Source: JAWVFM01 sp963823245
Lineage (GTDB): Bacteria; Actinomycetota; Thermoleophilia; Solirubrobacterales; 70-9
Reading direction: 5' to 3'
DNA length: 64,000 bases
Assembly: GCA_963823245.1 (NCBI GenBank)
Contig: CAWGKQ010000008.1
Location: forward strand, 1 to 64,000
The position numbers and the translations under genes are program-made. Below are positions 38,032 through 46,552 of this stretch, piece after piece. A model generated the notes under the pieces. The model saw only the letters and a program-made list of their open reading frames with translations, was not told the origin of the DNA and did no database searches. Each line of letters begins with the position of its first letter. Position 1 is the first letter of the stretch.

Positions 38032-39468
38032 CTAAGTTGGAATCCGGACCGTGAAGCGGGCTCCGCCGGCCTCGGAGCGGCCCGCCTCCACGTTCCCGCC
38101 GTGAGCCGTCGCGACCGCCTTCACGATCGCGAGACCGAGGCCGGCGCCGCCGTCGCTGGAGGTGTCGGCGGGACCGGAGCCGCGCACGAACCGCGCGAAG
38201 AGGGCGTCGTCGCCGAGGCCCTCGGGAAGCCCCGGACCGTTATCGGAGACCTCCAGGACCGCGTCGCCGTTGCGACGGCTCACTGCGAGCGAGATCTCGC
38301 TCCCCGCGGGCGTGTGGCGAAGGCCGTTCTCGAGAAGGTTGAGTGCCAGGCGATGGAGCTCGTCGGGGTTTCCGTTCACGGTCACTGGGCCGTTCGCCTC
38401 GAGCCGCAGCTCGTGCCCGTCGGCGACGGGTCGCATTTCCGACATCGCCGCCGCCCCGATCTCCGTCAGGTCACATTCGCCGCGGGCGCCGACGCGACCG
38501 GCATCGGCCTTGGCGAGCAGCAGGAGATCGGAGACTAGGCGGCTCATTCGCCGTGACGACTCGAGCGCGCTCGTCACCATCTCGCCGTCCTCGCCGGCGC
38601 GCTCGTCCTCGATAAGCCTGGCCTGGAGCAGCTCGAGGTTCGCGAGGATGCTCGTGAGTGGGGTTCGAAGCTCGTGCGAGGCGTCGGCGACGAACTCACG
38701 CTGCGCCTGGATCATCTGGTCCGTCTCGGCTCGGGCAGCGTCGAGCTCGCGGAGCATCCGGTCGAGCGTCCGCGCAAGCTCAGCGACCTCGTCCTCGGCC
38801 TCCGGCTCGGGGATGCGCCGCGACGGGTCGCGCGTGGCGGCGACCTTGCGCGCGGTCGCCGTGAGCTGGGAAATCGGCCGAAGCGTCCTCCCGGCCAGGG
38901 CGTAGCCGGCGACGGCGGCGAGGATCGTGCCGGCGACGATTCCAGCGATCAGGAAGAGCCACAGCTTGCCGATCGTGGCCTCGACGGAGCTCGCGCTGCG
39001 GGCGTATTGGACGTAGATCGTCGGCTCGAAGCCGTCGCCGGGCACCGCGACCGTCGATACCTGAAGGTTGCCACGGGACGTAATGCCGGGCCGGGGTCGC
39101 CCCAGGTAGGGGGCGCCCGGCGTGATGCCGTTCGGCACCGGGCGGCCGTTGAAGTAGACGAGGCGGACGTAGGCGAGCGGCGCGGTGGCGACCTCGTCGA
39201 AGTGGGGGACGTGGATCGGGCTCGGCGTCAGCGTCTCGCGCGCTGCGGGGATCTGGGCCGCGATCGCCTGGGCCCCCGCTGAGAGCTCCCCGTTGAAGTC
39301 GTTGTGCAGGCGGTTCGAGGCGAGGCGCCCGACGACGAGGGAGAAGCCGACGAGGATCAGGCAGGAGAGTCCCGCCAGGACCGCGGTGAGCCGCCAGCGG
39401 AGGGGCCAGCGCCCGGGATGGAGGATCAAGGCACGAAGGCCCGGCCGATGCGGCGGGGTATCAGCCAT
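38032..39468 (-). CDS. Two-component sensor histidine kinase
   Basis: Membrane sensor kinase. First membrane segment about residues 25-48 (LTAVLAGLSCLILVGFSLVV), an extracytoplasmic sensor of ~110 residues, second membrane segment LWLFLIAGIVAGTILAAVAG, HAMP with RTLRPISQLTATARKV, dimerisation/phosphoacceptor FVADASHELRTPLTSILANL (His), then ATPase boxes N (LNLLENGLRHTP), G1 (DNGPGLPEG) and G2 (GGAGLGLAIVKAVA). 478 aa. ATG 39468 overlaps the end of the response regulator gene. The signal is unknown; the regulator resembles MprA-type systems. Confidence 0.93.
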   Translation of the reverse strand: MADTPPHRPGLRALILHPGRWPLRWRLTAVLAGLSCLILVGFSLVVGRLASNRLHNDFNGELSAGAQAIAAQIPAARETLTPSPIHVPHFDEVATAPLAYVRLVYFNGRPVPNGITPGAPYLGRPRPGITSRGNLQVSTVAVPGDGFEPTIYVQYARSASSVEATIGKLWLFLIAGIVAGTILAAVAGYALAGRTLRPISQLTATARKVAATRDPSRRIPEPEAEDEVAELARTLDRMLRELDAARAETDQMIQAQREFVADASHELRTPLTSILANLELLQARLIEDERAGEDGEMVTSALESSRRMSRLVSDLLLLAKADAGRVGARGECDLTEIGAAAMSEMRPVADGHELRLEANGPVTVNGNPDELHRLALNLLENGLRHTPAGSEISLAVSRRNGDAVLEVSDNGPGLPEGLGDDALFARFVRGSGPADTSSDGGAGLGLAIVKAVATAHGGNVEAGRSEAGGARFTVRIPT

Positions 39469-40171
39469 CCCCGTCGGCCGTGGCCGCCTTGACCACGTAG
39501 CCCGCGCCCCGCTTGGTGTGGAGCACCCGTGCCTCGCCACCCGCCTCGAGCTTGCGGCGGAGGTTTGAGACGAAGACGTCGATCGTGTTCGTCATCGCCA
39601 TCGGGTCGTAGCCCCAGACCTCCTCGAGCAGGCGCTCCCGGGAGACCACGAGGCGCTCGTTCCGCATCAGATACTCGAGCAGCTCGAACTCGCGGTTCGT
39701 CAGGTCGATCGGCCGCTCGCCTCGGTGGACCTCGCGCGTGTCCGGGTTCAACCTCAGGTCGCCGACGGCGAGCGAGGCGCTTCCGCGGGGCGGTCGCCGT
39801 CGCATGAGGGCGCGGAGCCGCGCCAGGAGCTCGCGGCGCTCGAAGGGCTTCACGAGGTAATCGTCGGCTCCGGAGTCGAGCCCGTCGACGCGGTCATCCA
39901 GCTCGGTTCGCGCGGTCAGCACGAGGATCGGGACGTCGCTCTCGCTGCGAAGCCGCCGCAGGACCTCGGAGCCGTCCAGCTTGGGGAGGCCGAGGTCGAG
40001 GATCACCAGGTCGGGGACGAACTCCTCGGCCAGGGCCAGCGCGGCCACCCCGTCGCCCGCCGAGCGGACCTCATGGCCCTCCTGGCGGAGCGTCCGCCGG
40101 AGCACGTCGGCGATCGCCTCGTCGTCCTCGACGATGAGCACGCGGCCCGTGGATTCATCGCTTGCGAGCAT
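39461..40171 (-). CDS. OmpR-family DNA-binding response regulator
   Basis: Receiver domain: acidic pocket LIVEDDEAIADVL, phosphoacceptor Asp in PDLVILDLGLPKLDG, Thr in VLTARTELDD, Lys in YLVKPFERRELLARLRAL. Winged-helix DNA-binding domain: LTNREFELLEYLMRN, VVSRERLLEEVWGYD, IDVFVSNLRRKLEA, and VLHTKRGAGYVVKA. 236 aa. Co-transcribed with the kinase that follows with overlapping ends. Confidence 0.95.
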   Translation of the reverse strand: MLASDESTGRVLIVEDDEAIADVLRRTLRQEGHEVRSAGDGVAALALAEEFVPDLVILDLGLPKLDGSEVLRRLRSESDVPILVLTARTELDDRVDGLDSGADDYLVKPFERRELLARLRALMRRRPPRGSASLAVGDLRLNPDTREVHRGERPIDLTNREFELLEYLMRNERLVVSRERLLEEVWGYDPMAMTNTIDVFVSNLRRKLEAGGEARVLHTKRGAGYVVKAATADGDG

Positions 40172-40178
40172 GGCTACA

Positions 40179-40184
40179 AGGTTA
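40179..40184 (-). promoter_or_regulatory. -10 element of the response-regulator gene
   Basis: TAACCT on the reverse strand, 7 nt before the ATG; leaderless arrangement. Confidence 0.45.
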
Positions 40185-40289
40185 GAGGCGGTGCGGCGCC
40201 TGAGCGCGCATATTTAGGGGCGTTTTATGCGCCTGCAGGGCGCCCGCCGCCGCAGGGGACGGTTCCCGCACGTCGAACCACTCGGGGTG

Positions 40290-42761
40290 ATGCTGACGCG
40301 AAGCAGGCGCCCGGCGAGCCGAGGCTCGCGCGGCCGTGCGCCCGCGAAGCGCAGGCCGGCGCCGAAGCGGGGGCGTGTCGAGGCCGCCCGCTCGGCCATG
40401 GAGGGGCTCGAGCAGCGCCATTACGACCTGATTGGCCTCGCGCTGATCGCGGTGGCCGTCTACCTGGCGTTCGTGCTCTATTTCGGCTGGAACGGCGGCC
40501 ATGTGGGCGGCTGGACGCAGACCGGCCTAACCGACGTCGCGGGCAAGGTCGCCTACGTGGCGCCGATCGCCCTCGGCGGCTTCGGCGTGGCGCTCATCAT
40601 GCGTCCGTCGCTGCGAGCCCCCGCCGCGCTGAACGCCGGCGGGGCGCTGGTGCTGCTTGCCCTGGCGCTCGCATTCGCCGGCGGCACCCTCGGACTTGGC
40701 CCGGATCATCCCGTGCGCCACGGCTACTTCGACCCGCCCTTCTTCCGGGTGCACGGCGGCGCGGTGGGAGAGGGCCTCTACTGGGCTTCGACGACCCTCT
40801 TCCAGCGCCTCGGTGCGCAGATCCTCGCGGTGCTGATGTTCGTCTCCGGGGCCCTGCTCCTCACCGGCAGCACCATCGCGGGCCTCGTCGGGGGGGCGCG
40901 CCGCGCGGCTCAGGGCGCCGGCCGGAGCACGCGCGAGCTCGCGAAGACGGTCCGGCTTCAGAACCTCGGCGTCGAGGGCCTCTACGAGCCCGCCGACGAG
41001 GACATCGCGATCACGCGGCTGGATGAGACCGAGCCGCTCGCCACCGAGGTCCTTCATGACACCGACGACGACGAGCCCACGTTTGACGATGAAGGGGCTC
41101 CCGTGTGGGACGACGAGGTGGTGGCCGACGAGGGCGATGACTTCGACGAGGAAGCCCCGCTCGAGGCCCCCGACGAACCGGAGCCCGAGCTCACGCCGAT
41201 GGGGAACGCCCGCAGCGCCGTCACGCAGTCGGAGGAGATCGACTACCGGCCGCCGGCGCCGGCGAAGCTGCTCGAACGAGGCAAGCCGGACACGGGCCCC
41301 GACACCCGAGACCGCGACGCGGTGGCCAAGTCGCTCCTCGAGGCGCTTGCCCATTTCGGGGTCGAGGCGCGCCTCCTGGGGGTGGTGAGCGGCCCGCACG
41401 TGAGCCGCTACGAGCTTCAGCTCGCGCCCGGGACCAAGGTCGCGAAGGTGGCGCAGCTCAAGGACGACCTGGCGTACGCGCTGGCGTCCACCGACATCCG
41501 GATCCTGGCGCCGATCCCGGGCAAGAAGGCGGTCGGCGTTGAGGTCCCCAACTCGCGCCGCCGGATGGTGCGCCTCGGGGATATCTACGCGGGCGAGCCC
41601 GGAAAGACCCCGCCGCTCACAGTCTGGCTCGGCAAGGACGTCTCGGGACAGTCCGTCTCGACCGATCTGTCCGAGATGCCGCACGCGCTGGTCGCCGGCA
41701 CCACCGGCTCGGGAAAGTCGGGATGCATCAACGCCATGCTCTGCTCGATCCTGCTCCACTCCTCGCCGAACGAGGTGCGGCTCGTCCTCGTCGATCCAAA
41801 GCGGGTCGAGCTCAACCACTATTCGCGGCTTCCGCACCTCCTCACCCCGGTCGTGACCAACCCGCGCATGGCCGCCAACGTGCTCGCGAACCTGATCGTC
41901 GAGATGGAGAGCCGCTACGAGGTCATGGAGGTCGCCCGGGCCCGCAACCTCGCCGAGCTCAACCGGGTGCGCAAGCGCTCCGGGGAGCCGCCCCTTCCAC
42001 ACATCCTCTGCGTGATCGACGAGCTCGCCGACCTGATGATGATCGCCCCGGCCGAGGTGGAGGACTCCATCATCCGCCTGGCCCAGAAGTCCCGCGCCGT
42101 CGGGATCCACCTCGTGCTCGCCACTCAGCGTCCGTCGACCGACGTCATCACCGGGACCATCAAGGTCAACATCCCGGCGCGCATCGCCTTCGGGGTTGCC
42201 TCGCAGGTCGACTCGCGCGTGATCCTCGACACCGGTGGGGCGGAGAGCCTCCTCGGCAAGGGGGACATGCTCTTCCGGCCTGTGGGGACCTCCCGCCTGG
42301 GGCGCATCCAGGGCGCATTCGTGACCGAGGACGAGATCGCGAAGATCGTCCGCCACTGGGCGCGGCAGGGCGAGCCGGAGTTCGACGAGGCGCTGCTCGA
42401 GTCGCGAGCCGACGAGGCCGCAGAGGAGCGCGACGGGGAGTTCTCGCCCGACCAGGACGACCTGCTCGAGGAGGCTGCCCGAGTGGTCGTCGAGAGCGGC
42501 ACGGCGTCCGTCTCGATGATCCAGCGCCGCCTGCGGGTCGGCTATACGCGCGCCGGGCGACTCATCGACATGCTCGAGCGCCGCGGCGTCATCTCCGGCT
42601 ACGAGGGATCCAAGCCGCGACAGGTGCTCGTCGGGCACGCTGAGCTTGCGCGGGTCCTCGGGGGCGGGGATGCTTCCTTGCCGGATGAGGGCGTCACCCA
42701 GGACGAGGGCAGCGAAGGGGAGGGGTCCGAGGCCGATATGGAGCCCCAGCCGCTCAACTGA
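40290..42761 (+). CDS. ftsK: DNA translocase FtsK/SpoIIIE
   Basis: Septal DNA pump for chromosome segregation. Basic N-terminus (MLTRSRRPASRGSRG), several membrane segments between residues ~45 and ~195 (e.g. LIGLALIAVAVYLAFVLYFG), an acidic linker, then the motor: alpha part SGPHVSRYELQLAPGTKVAKV, Walker A LVAGTTGSGKSGCINAML, VDPKRVELNHY, Walker B ILCVIDELADLMMIAP, VLATQRPSTDVITGTIKVNIPARIAF. C-terminal gamma winged helix SVSMIQRRLRVGYTRAGRLID, which normally reads KOPS/SRS sites. 823 aa. ATG 40290 is preferred to an upstream ATG because it begins the typical basic N-terminus. Confidence 0.94.
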   Translation: MLTRSRRPASRGSRGRAPAKRRPAPKRGRVEAARSAMEGLEQRHYDLIGLALIAVAVYLAFVLYFGWNGGHVGGWTQTGLTDVAGKVAYVAPIALGGFGVALIMRPSLRAPAALNAGGALVLLALALAFAGGTLGLGPDHPVRHGYFDPPFFRVHGGAVGEGLYWASTTLFQRLGAQILAVLMFVSGALLLTGSTIAGLVGGARRAAQGAGRSTRELAKTVRLQNLGVEGLYEPADEDIAITRLDETEPLATEVLHDTDDDEPTFDDEGAPVWDDEVVADEGDDFDEEAPLEAPDEPEPELTPMGNARSAVTQSEEIDYRPPAPAKLLERGKPDTGPDTRDRDAVAKSLLEALAHFGVEARLLGVVSGPHVSRYELQLAPGTKVAKVAQLKDDLAYALASTDIRILAPIPGKKAVGVEVPNSRRRMVRLGDIYAGEPGKTPPLTVWLGKDVSGQSVSTDLSEMPHALVAGTTGSGKSGCINAMLCSILLHSSPNEVRLVLVDPKRVELNHYSRLPHLLTPVVTNPRMAANVLANLIVEMESRYEVMEVARARNLAELNRVRKRSGEPPLPHILCVIDELADLMMIAPAEVEDSIIRLAQKSRAVGIHLVLATQRPSTDVITGTIKVNIPARIAFGVASQVDSRVILDTGGAESLLGKGDMLFRPVGTSRLGRIQGAFVTEDEIAKIVRHWARQGEPEFDEALLESRADEAAEERDGEFSPDQDDLLEEAARVVVESGTASVSMIQRRLRVGYTRAGRLIDMLERRGVISGYEGSKPRQVLVGHAELARVLGGGDASLPDEGVTQDEGSEGEGSEADMEPQPLN

Positions 42762-42849
42762 TCAGGCCGTCCTGCTTTGACCCCGTCCTGCGAGGTCTAC
42801 CCCGGACAGCCCTGGTGATTTCGCCCGTTGGTCGCCAAAATAGGCCCGA

Positions 42850-43639
42850 GTGCCTTCTCCCTCGCCGCAATCCGAGCGCCTTCGCATCGGCGCCTCCCTC
42901 GAGGAGGCTCGCAGTCGACGCGGCCTGTCGATTCAGGACGCGGCCGAGCGCACGAAGATCCGCGCGAAGTACCTCGCCGCCCTCGAGGCCGAGGACTGGG
43001 CGGCGCTGCCGAGCCCGGCCTACGCGAAGGGGTTCCTGCGCACGTACGCCCGGACGCTTGGCCTCGACGCCGACCCGCTCGTCGATGCCTTCCGCCGTCG
43101 AGGCGGGCGGCGACGAGCCCCAGAGCCTCCTGCCGTTCGGCGATCCCCTCCTCGAGGAGCGCAGGCGGCCCGGGGGCCTCGATGACCGGCGTCCTGGCGG
43201 CAGCATCCTTCTGGCGCTCGGGGCCGTCGTGGCCCTTGCGATCGTGCTCGCCCTGGTCATCGCCGGCGACCTCGGCAATGACACGACGCCGGCGAGCGAG
43301 CAACGCGCCGGCGCACGCAGCGCGGGTGTGACGGCTCAGCCTGCCGGCGCCCCGTCGGGCCCCGTGACGCTACGCCTCCGGGCGGTCCGCGGCTCCCAGG
43401 TGTGCCTGGTCGGCGACGGCCGGGCGGTGATCGACTCGCAGGCGCTGACACCGGGCACGAGGGCCGGTCCGTTCCACGGGCGCCGCTTCCGCCTCGACCT
43501 GACGAGTTTCGGGGGAGGCGTCCTCCGGCTGCTCGTCGACGGCCGGTCGCGGAAGCTGCGTGCGGCCAGGCGGTCGTCGTACCTGATCCATCACTCCGGG
43601 ATCAAGCGAACCCGCTACCGGGGCCCGGGATGCCCGTGA
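42850..43639 (+). CDS. rodZ: RodZ-like membrane protein with HTH domain (one frameshift)
   Basis: Cytoplasmic helix-turn-helix domain (IGASLEEARSRRGLSIQDAAERTKIRAKYLAALEAEDW, LPSPAYAKGFLRTYARTLGLD), then one membrane helix SILLALGAVVALAIVLALVIAG and an extracytoplasmic beta-rich domain (VTLRLRAVRGSQVCLVGDGRAV) like the RodZ C-terminal domain. About 260 aa. A frame change near 43100 separates the HTH from the membrane part. RodZ links MreB to the cell-wall machinery; in lineages without MreB it persists with an unclear role. The ftsK-rodZ-cinA-recA order is common in Gram-positive genomes. Confidence 0.85.
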
Positions 43640-43646
43640 GCCGGGC

Positions 43647-44924
43647 ATGAGCGTCCGGGCGGGCATCGCGGTCACGGGGACCGAGCTCCTGAGCGGGCGG
43701 GTGAGCGATCGCAACGGCCCGTGGCTGGCCGAGCGCCTGGGCGAGCTGGGCGTCGAGGTGGCCGACATCGTCACCGTCGGTGACCGGCCCGAGGACCTGG
43801 AGGCCGCGCTCCGCTTCCTCGCGGCTCAGGGCGCGAGCCTGATCGTCACGAGCGGCGGCCTCGGCCCGACCGCCGACGACCTCACGGCCGAGGTGGTCGG
43901 GCGCTTCGCGGGGCGCGAGCTCGTGCTCGACGAGGAGATGGAGCGGAAGATCGAGGGGATCATCGCCGGCTTCGCCCGGCGGATGCGGTTCGACCCCGAC
44001 GCGCTGCGAGAGGCGAATCGCAAGCAGGCGATGGTGCCCCGCGGGGCGGCGGCCATCGACCCCGCCGGCACCGCGCCGGGGCTGGTGGTGCCGGTCGATG
44101 GGGGGCCAACGGTGATCGTCCTCCCGGGGCCGCCGCGAGAGCTCCAGGCCCTGTGGCCGAAGGCGATCGCAACCCCCGAGGCCAGAGCGGTGCTCGACCG
44201 GGCCGAGCCGTTCTTGTCGCGTCGCGTGATGCTCTTCGGGCTACCCGAGTCAGAGATCGCAAAGTCGCTGCGGGAGATCGGCGCCGAGGTCGACCTTTCG
44301 CAGCTCGAGATCACGACCTGCCTGCGCCGCTCCGAGCTCGAGGTCGACATTCGGACGCTCCCGGGCGCCGAGGAGGCCTCGGAGCGCCTCGTGGAGGGCA
44401 TCGTGGAGCGCCACGGGCCGCTGGTGTTCAGCGTCGACAACAGCTCGCTCGACGACCAGCTCGCCGAGCTCCTCGCGGGACACCGGATCGCGCTCGCCGA
44501 GTCCTGCACGGCAGGGCTGCTGGCCGCCAGGCTCACCGAGCGTCCGGGGTCCTCCGACTATGTGGCGGGAGGGGTCGTGGCATATTCGAACGAGGCCAAG
44601 GTCGACCTGCTGGGGGTGGATTCCGGGCTCATCGAGCGGCACGGGGCGGTTTCGCCGGAGGTGGCGGCCGCGATGGCCGACGGGGCGCTTCGCCGCTTCG
44701 ACGCCGACGTCGCGGTCGCGGTGACCGGGATCGCGGGCCCGGGCGGAGGCACCGAGGAAAAGCCCGTCGGCTACGTGTGCTTCTGCGTCCGCCTCTCCGA
44801 CGGCACCGAGCTGGCCCGCGACCCAGTGCTCCCGGGGAACCGCGCGGACATCCGCGACCGCTCGGTCGTCGTGGCGATGCACATCGTCCGCCGGGCGCTG
44901 CGCCGCGAAACGCTGCCGGTCTGA
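43647..44924 (+). CDS. cinA: CinA-family protein (COG1058 plus nicotinamide-nucleotide amidase domain)
   Basis: N-terminal MoaB-like pyrophosphatase domain (GIAVTGTELLSGRVSDRNG, LIVTSGGLGPTADDLTAE, VIVLPGPPREL) and C-terminal PncC-type deamidase domain (IALAESCTAGLLAARLTERPGSS, YVAGGVVAYSNEAK, AVTGIAGPGGGTEEKPVG). Works in pyridine-nucleotide salvage, converting NMN to nicotinate mononucleotide. 425 aa, full length. Placed ahead of recA as in many Gram-positive bacteria. Confidence 0.95.
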   Translation: MSVRAGIAVTGTELLSGRVSDRNGPWLAERLGELGVEVADIVTVGDRPEDLEAALRFLAAQGASLIVTSGGLGPTADDLTAEVVGRFAGRELVLDEEMERKIEGIIAGFARRMRFDPDALREANRKQAMVPRGAAAIDPAGTAPGLVVPVDGGPTVIVLPGPPRELQALWPKAIATPEARAVLDRAEPFLSRRVMLFGLPESEIAKSLREIGAEVDLSQLEITTCLRRSELEVDIRTLPGAEEASERLVEGIVERHGPLVFSVDNSSLDDQLAELLAGHRIALAESCTAGLLAARLTERPGSSDYVAGGVVAYSNEAKVDLLGVDSGLIERHGAVSPEVAAAMADGALRRFDADVAVAVTGIAGPGGGTEEKPVGYVCFCVRLSDGTELARDPVLPGNRADIRDRSVVVAMHIVRRALRRETLPV

Positions 44925-44929
44925 GGCGT

Positions 44930-44969
44930 TTGGGGATTTATCCGCGCTATAGCCCGGATCAATCCCCAA
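44930..44969. terminator. Inverted repeat between convergent cinA and hydrolase genes
   Basis: TTGGGGAT pairs with ATCCCCAA, with an inner ATCCG/CGGAT pairing around CGCTATAGCC. It covers the last codons of the reverse-strand hydrolase. No T run, so at most a weak bidirectional terminator. Confidence 0.45.
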
Positions 44970-45843
44970 TCTCGGCCTGGCGGAAGAACGCTCGCGCTCG
45001 GGCCACTACCACCTCGGGTCTCTCGTCGACAAGGAAGTGCCCGGTGGCCGGGACCATCTCGACTGCGTAATCGTCAGCGTTCGGGCGCGCAAGCTCCACG
45101 AGCTTGCGCGACACGTACAGGTCATCCGCGCCGAACAGGAGCAACGTTGGCACGTCGAGGCGCCGCGCCCGAAACGCCCCTCGCACCCCCTCGCTGAAAA
45201 CGCGCAGGTAGTAGCGGTAGAGGTGCGAGGCCGCCTGCGCTCGGACCGGCTCCTGAAACTGGGCGAGGTAGATCTCACGCTCGGCGTCGTCAAACGGATC
45301 GCGGCCGTGCCCGTGGGTCAGGATCCAACGTGGGATGGCGCTGCTCGCGAGCCGCGGGCCGGCGCCGGGGAGCGCGTTCGCGACCGCGTACCAGCTTCGC
45401 CATGCGTCGAGCACAAGGCGCGGGGACGCCGGCACCCATGGCGGCGGCGCGTTGCAGACGATCATCCGCTCGACGCGGTCCGGATGGTCGAGGCCCAGCA
45501 GGAAGGCGGTCCAGCCGCCCCAGTCGTGGCCGATGAGGTTCACGCTCTCAAGGCCGAGGGCGTCGAGCAGCGCGATCTGGTCGGCGGCAAACGTGTCGCC
45601 GTCGTAGCCCCAGCCGGGGGCCTCGGTGGAGCCGAAGCCGCGAAGGTCCGGGGCGATCAGCCTGTGATCGGCGCGGAGGCCGTCGACGACCTCGTCCCAC
45701 ATCCGTGAGTGCTGCGGCCAGCCGTGCAGCAGTAGCACCGGCGGGGCGTGGGCGGGCCCCGCCTCGCGCACGTGGACGCGAAGGCCGCCGGCGTCGACGT
45801 GATGGTCCTCGACGGCCTCGATGGTCTGGGACTCCGCGCTCAC
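44959..45843 (-). CDS. Alpha/beta hydrolase with aspartate nucleophile (epoxide hydrolase-like)
   Basis: Seen: VLLLHGWPQHSRMWDEVV (HGWP oxyanion motif), LIAPDLRGFGSTEAP, nucleophile elbow NLIGHDWGGWTAFLLGLDHPDRV (Asp), LFGADDLYVSRKLVEL and the catalytic His in VPATGHFLVDERPEVVVA. 295 aa. The HGWP and GHDWGG pair is typical of soluble epoxide hydrolases and fluoroacetate or haloalkane dehalogenases. GTG 45843 is chosen because TAGAGT lies 7 nt upstream. Divergent from thpR. Confidence 0.88.
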   Translation of the reverse strand: MSAESQTIEAVEDHHVDAGGLRVHVREAGPAHAPPVLLLHGWPQHSRMWDEVVDGLRADHRLIAPDLRGFGSTEAPGWGYDGDTFAADQIALLDALGLESVNLIGHDWGGWTAFLLGLDHPDRVERMIVCNAPPPWVPASPRLVLDAWRSWYAVANALPGAGPRLASSAIPRWILTHGHGRDPFDDAEREIYLAQFQEPVRAQAASHLYRYYLRVFSEGVRGAFRARRLDVPTLLLFGADDLYVSRKLVELARPNADDYAVEMVPATGHFLVDERPEVVVARARAFFRQAEIGD

Positions 45844-45850
45844 CCGCGAG

Positions 45851-45856
45851 ACTCTA
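45851..45856 (-). promoter_or_regulatory. -10 element of the epoxide hydrolase-like gene
   Basis: TAGAGT on the reverse strand, 7 nt before the GTG at 45843. Confidence 0.5.
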
Positions 45857-45893
45857 GACACGAACGGCGCGCCCCGGACGCCGATTGGCTCCC

Positions 45894-45899
45894 TACCGT
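45894..45899 (+). promoter_or_regulatory. -10 element of thpR
   Basis: TACCGT, 8 nt before ATG 45908; leaderless. Confidence 0.45.
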
Positions 45900-45907
45900 G
45901 GGGCCCC

Positions 45908-46543
45908 ATGGCCACCGAGCGCCTCAAGAGCCCCCGTGCGCGGCTGTTCGTCGCGCTCGACCTGCCGGACCGGGTGCGCGGCGAGCTCGAGCGCTGGCAG
46001 CACGAGGCGATCGCCGCCGACGATGCCCTTCGGGCGCCACCCTCCGAAACGCTCCACGTCACCCTCTGCTTCCTCGGCTATGTCGCCGAGCGGCGGATCG
46101 ACGACGTCGCGGCGATCGTGCGCGGCCTCGACCCCCGCCCGGTGGAGATGCGCTTCGAGCGCGAGCCGGTCGGCATTCCGGCGTCCCGACCTCGCCTTTA
46201 CGCGGCGAGCGCGCCGAGCGGGGAGGCCGACGAGCTTGCCGCGGAGGTCTGCGGCCAGCTGGAGGCAGCGAGCCTCTACAGGCCCGAGAAACGGCCGTTC
46301 TGGTCACACGTCACGGTCGCACGGGTGCGACCCGAGCGCGCCCCACCCGGCTCCGGGGGGCGGCGCCGGCGTGGCAGGCCCAGGCGCATAGCGACCGCCC
46401 CGAAGCGGCTCCCGGAGGCCCTCGAACGGCCGTTCGAAGCCGTCCGGGTCACGCTCTACCGTTCGATCCTCCGCCCGCAGGGGGCCGAGTACGCGCCCCT
46501 CGCGAGCTTGGACTTGCCGTCCCGCGACGCCGCGGGGCCCTGA
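45908..46543 (+). CDS. thpR: RNA 2',3'-cyclic phosphodiesterase (2H family)
   Basis: Opens 2',3'-cyclic phosphates on RNA ends. Two HxTx catalytic motifs are visible: LHVTLCFLGYV and SHVTVARVRP, each in the usual context, with the family opening ARLFVALDLPDRVR. 211 aa including an Arg-rich insert (GGRRRRGRPRR) after the second motif. A perfect SOS operator that should serve recA lies inside its last fifth. Confidence 0.9.
   Translation: MATERLKSPRARLFVALDLPDRVRGELERWQHEAIAADDALRAPPSETLHVTLCFLGYVAERRIDDVAAIVRGLDPRPVEMRFEREPVGIPASRPRLYAASAPSGEADELAAEVCGQLEAASLYRPEKRPFWSHVTVARVRPERAPPGSGGRRRRGRPRRIATAPKRLPEALERPFEAVRVTLYRSILRPQGAEYAPLASLDLPSRDAAGP
46422..46437 (+). promoter_or_regulatory. SOS box (LexA operator) of recA, inside thpR
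   Basis: TCGAACGGCCGTTCGA, a perfect palindrome that matches the mycobacterial LexA consensus TCGAAC-N4-GTTCGA. It is 115 nt upstream of the recA ATG, so the recA promoter is probably within the thpR coding region. Confidence 0.85.
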
Positions 46544-46552
46544 GAAGGAGTG

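Noticed and set aside
38101..39568. Long open frames on the + strand opposite the histidine kinase and response regulator
   Set aside because: They are codon-pattern shadows of the two genes on the other strand; the translations are Arg/Ala-rich and show no domain.
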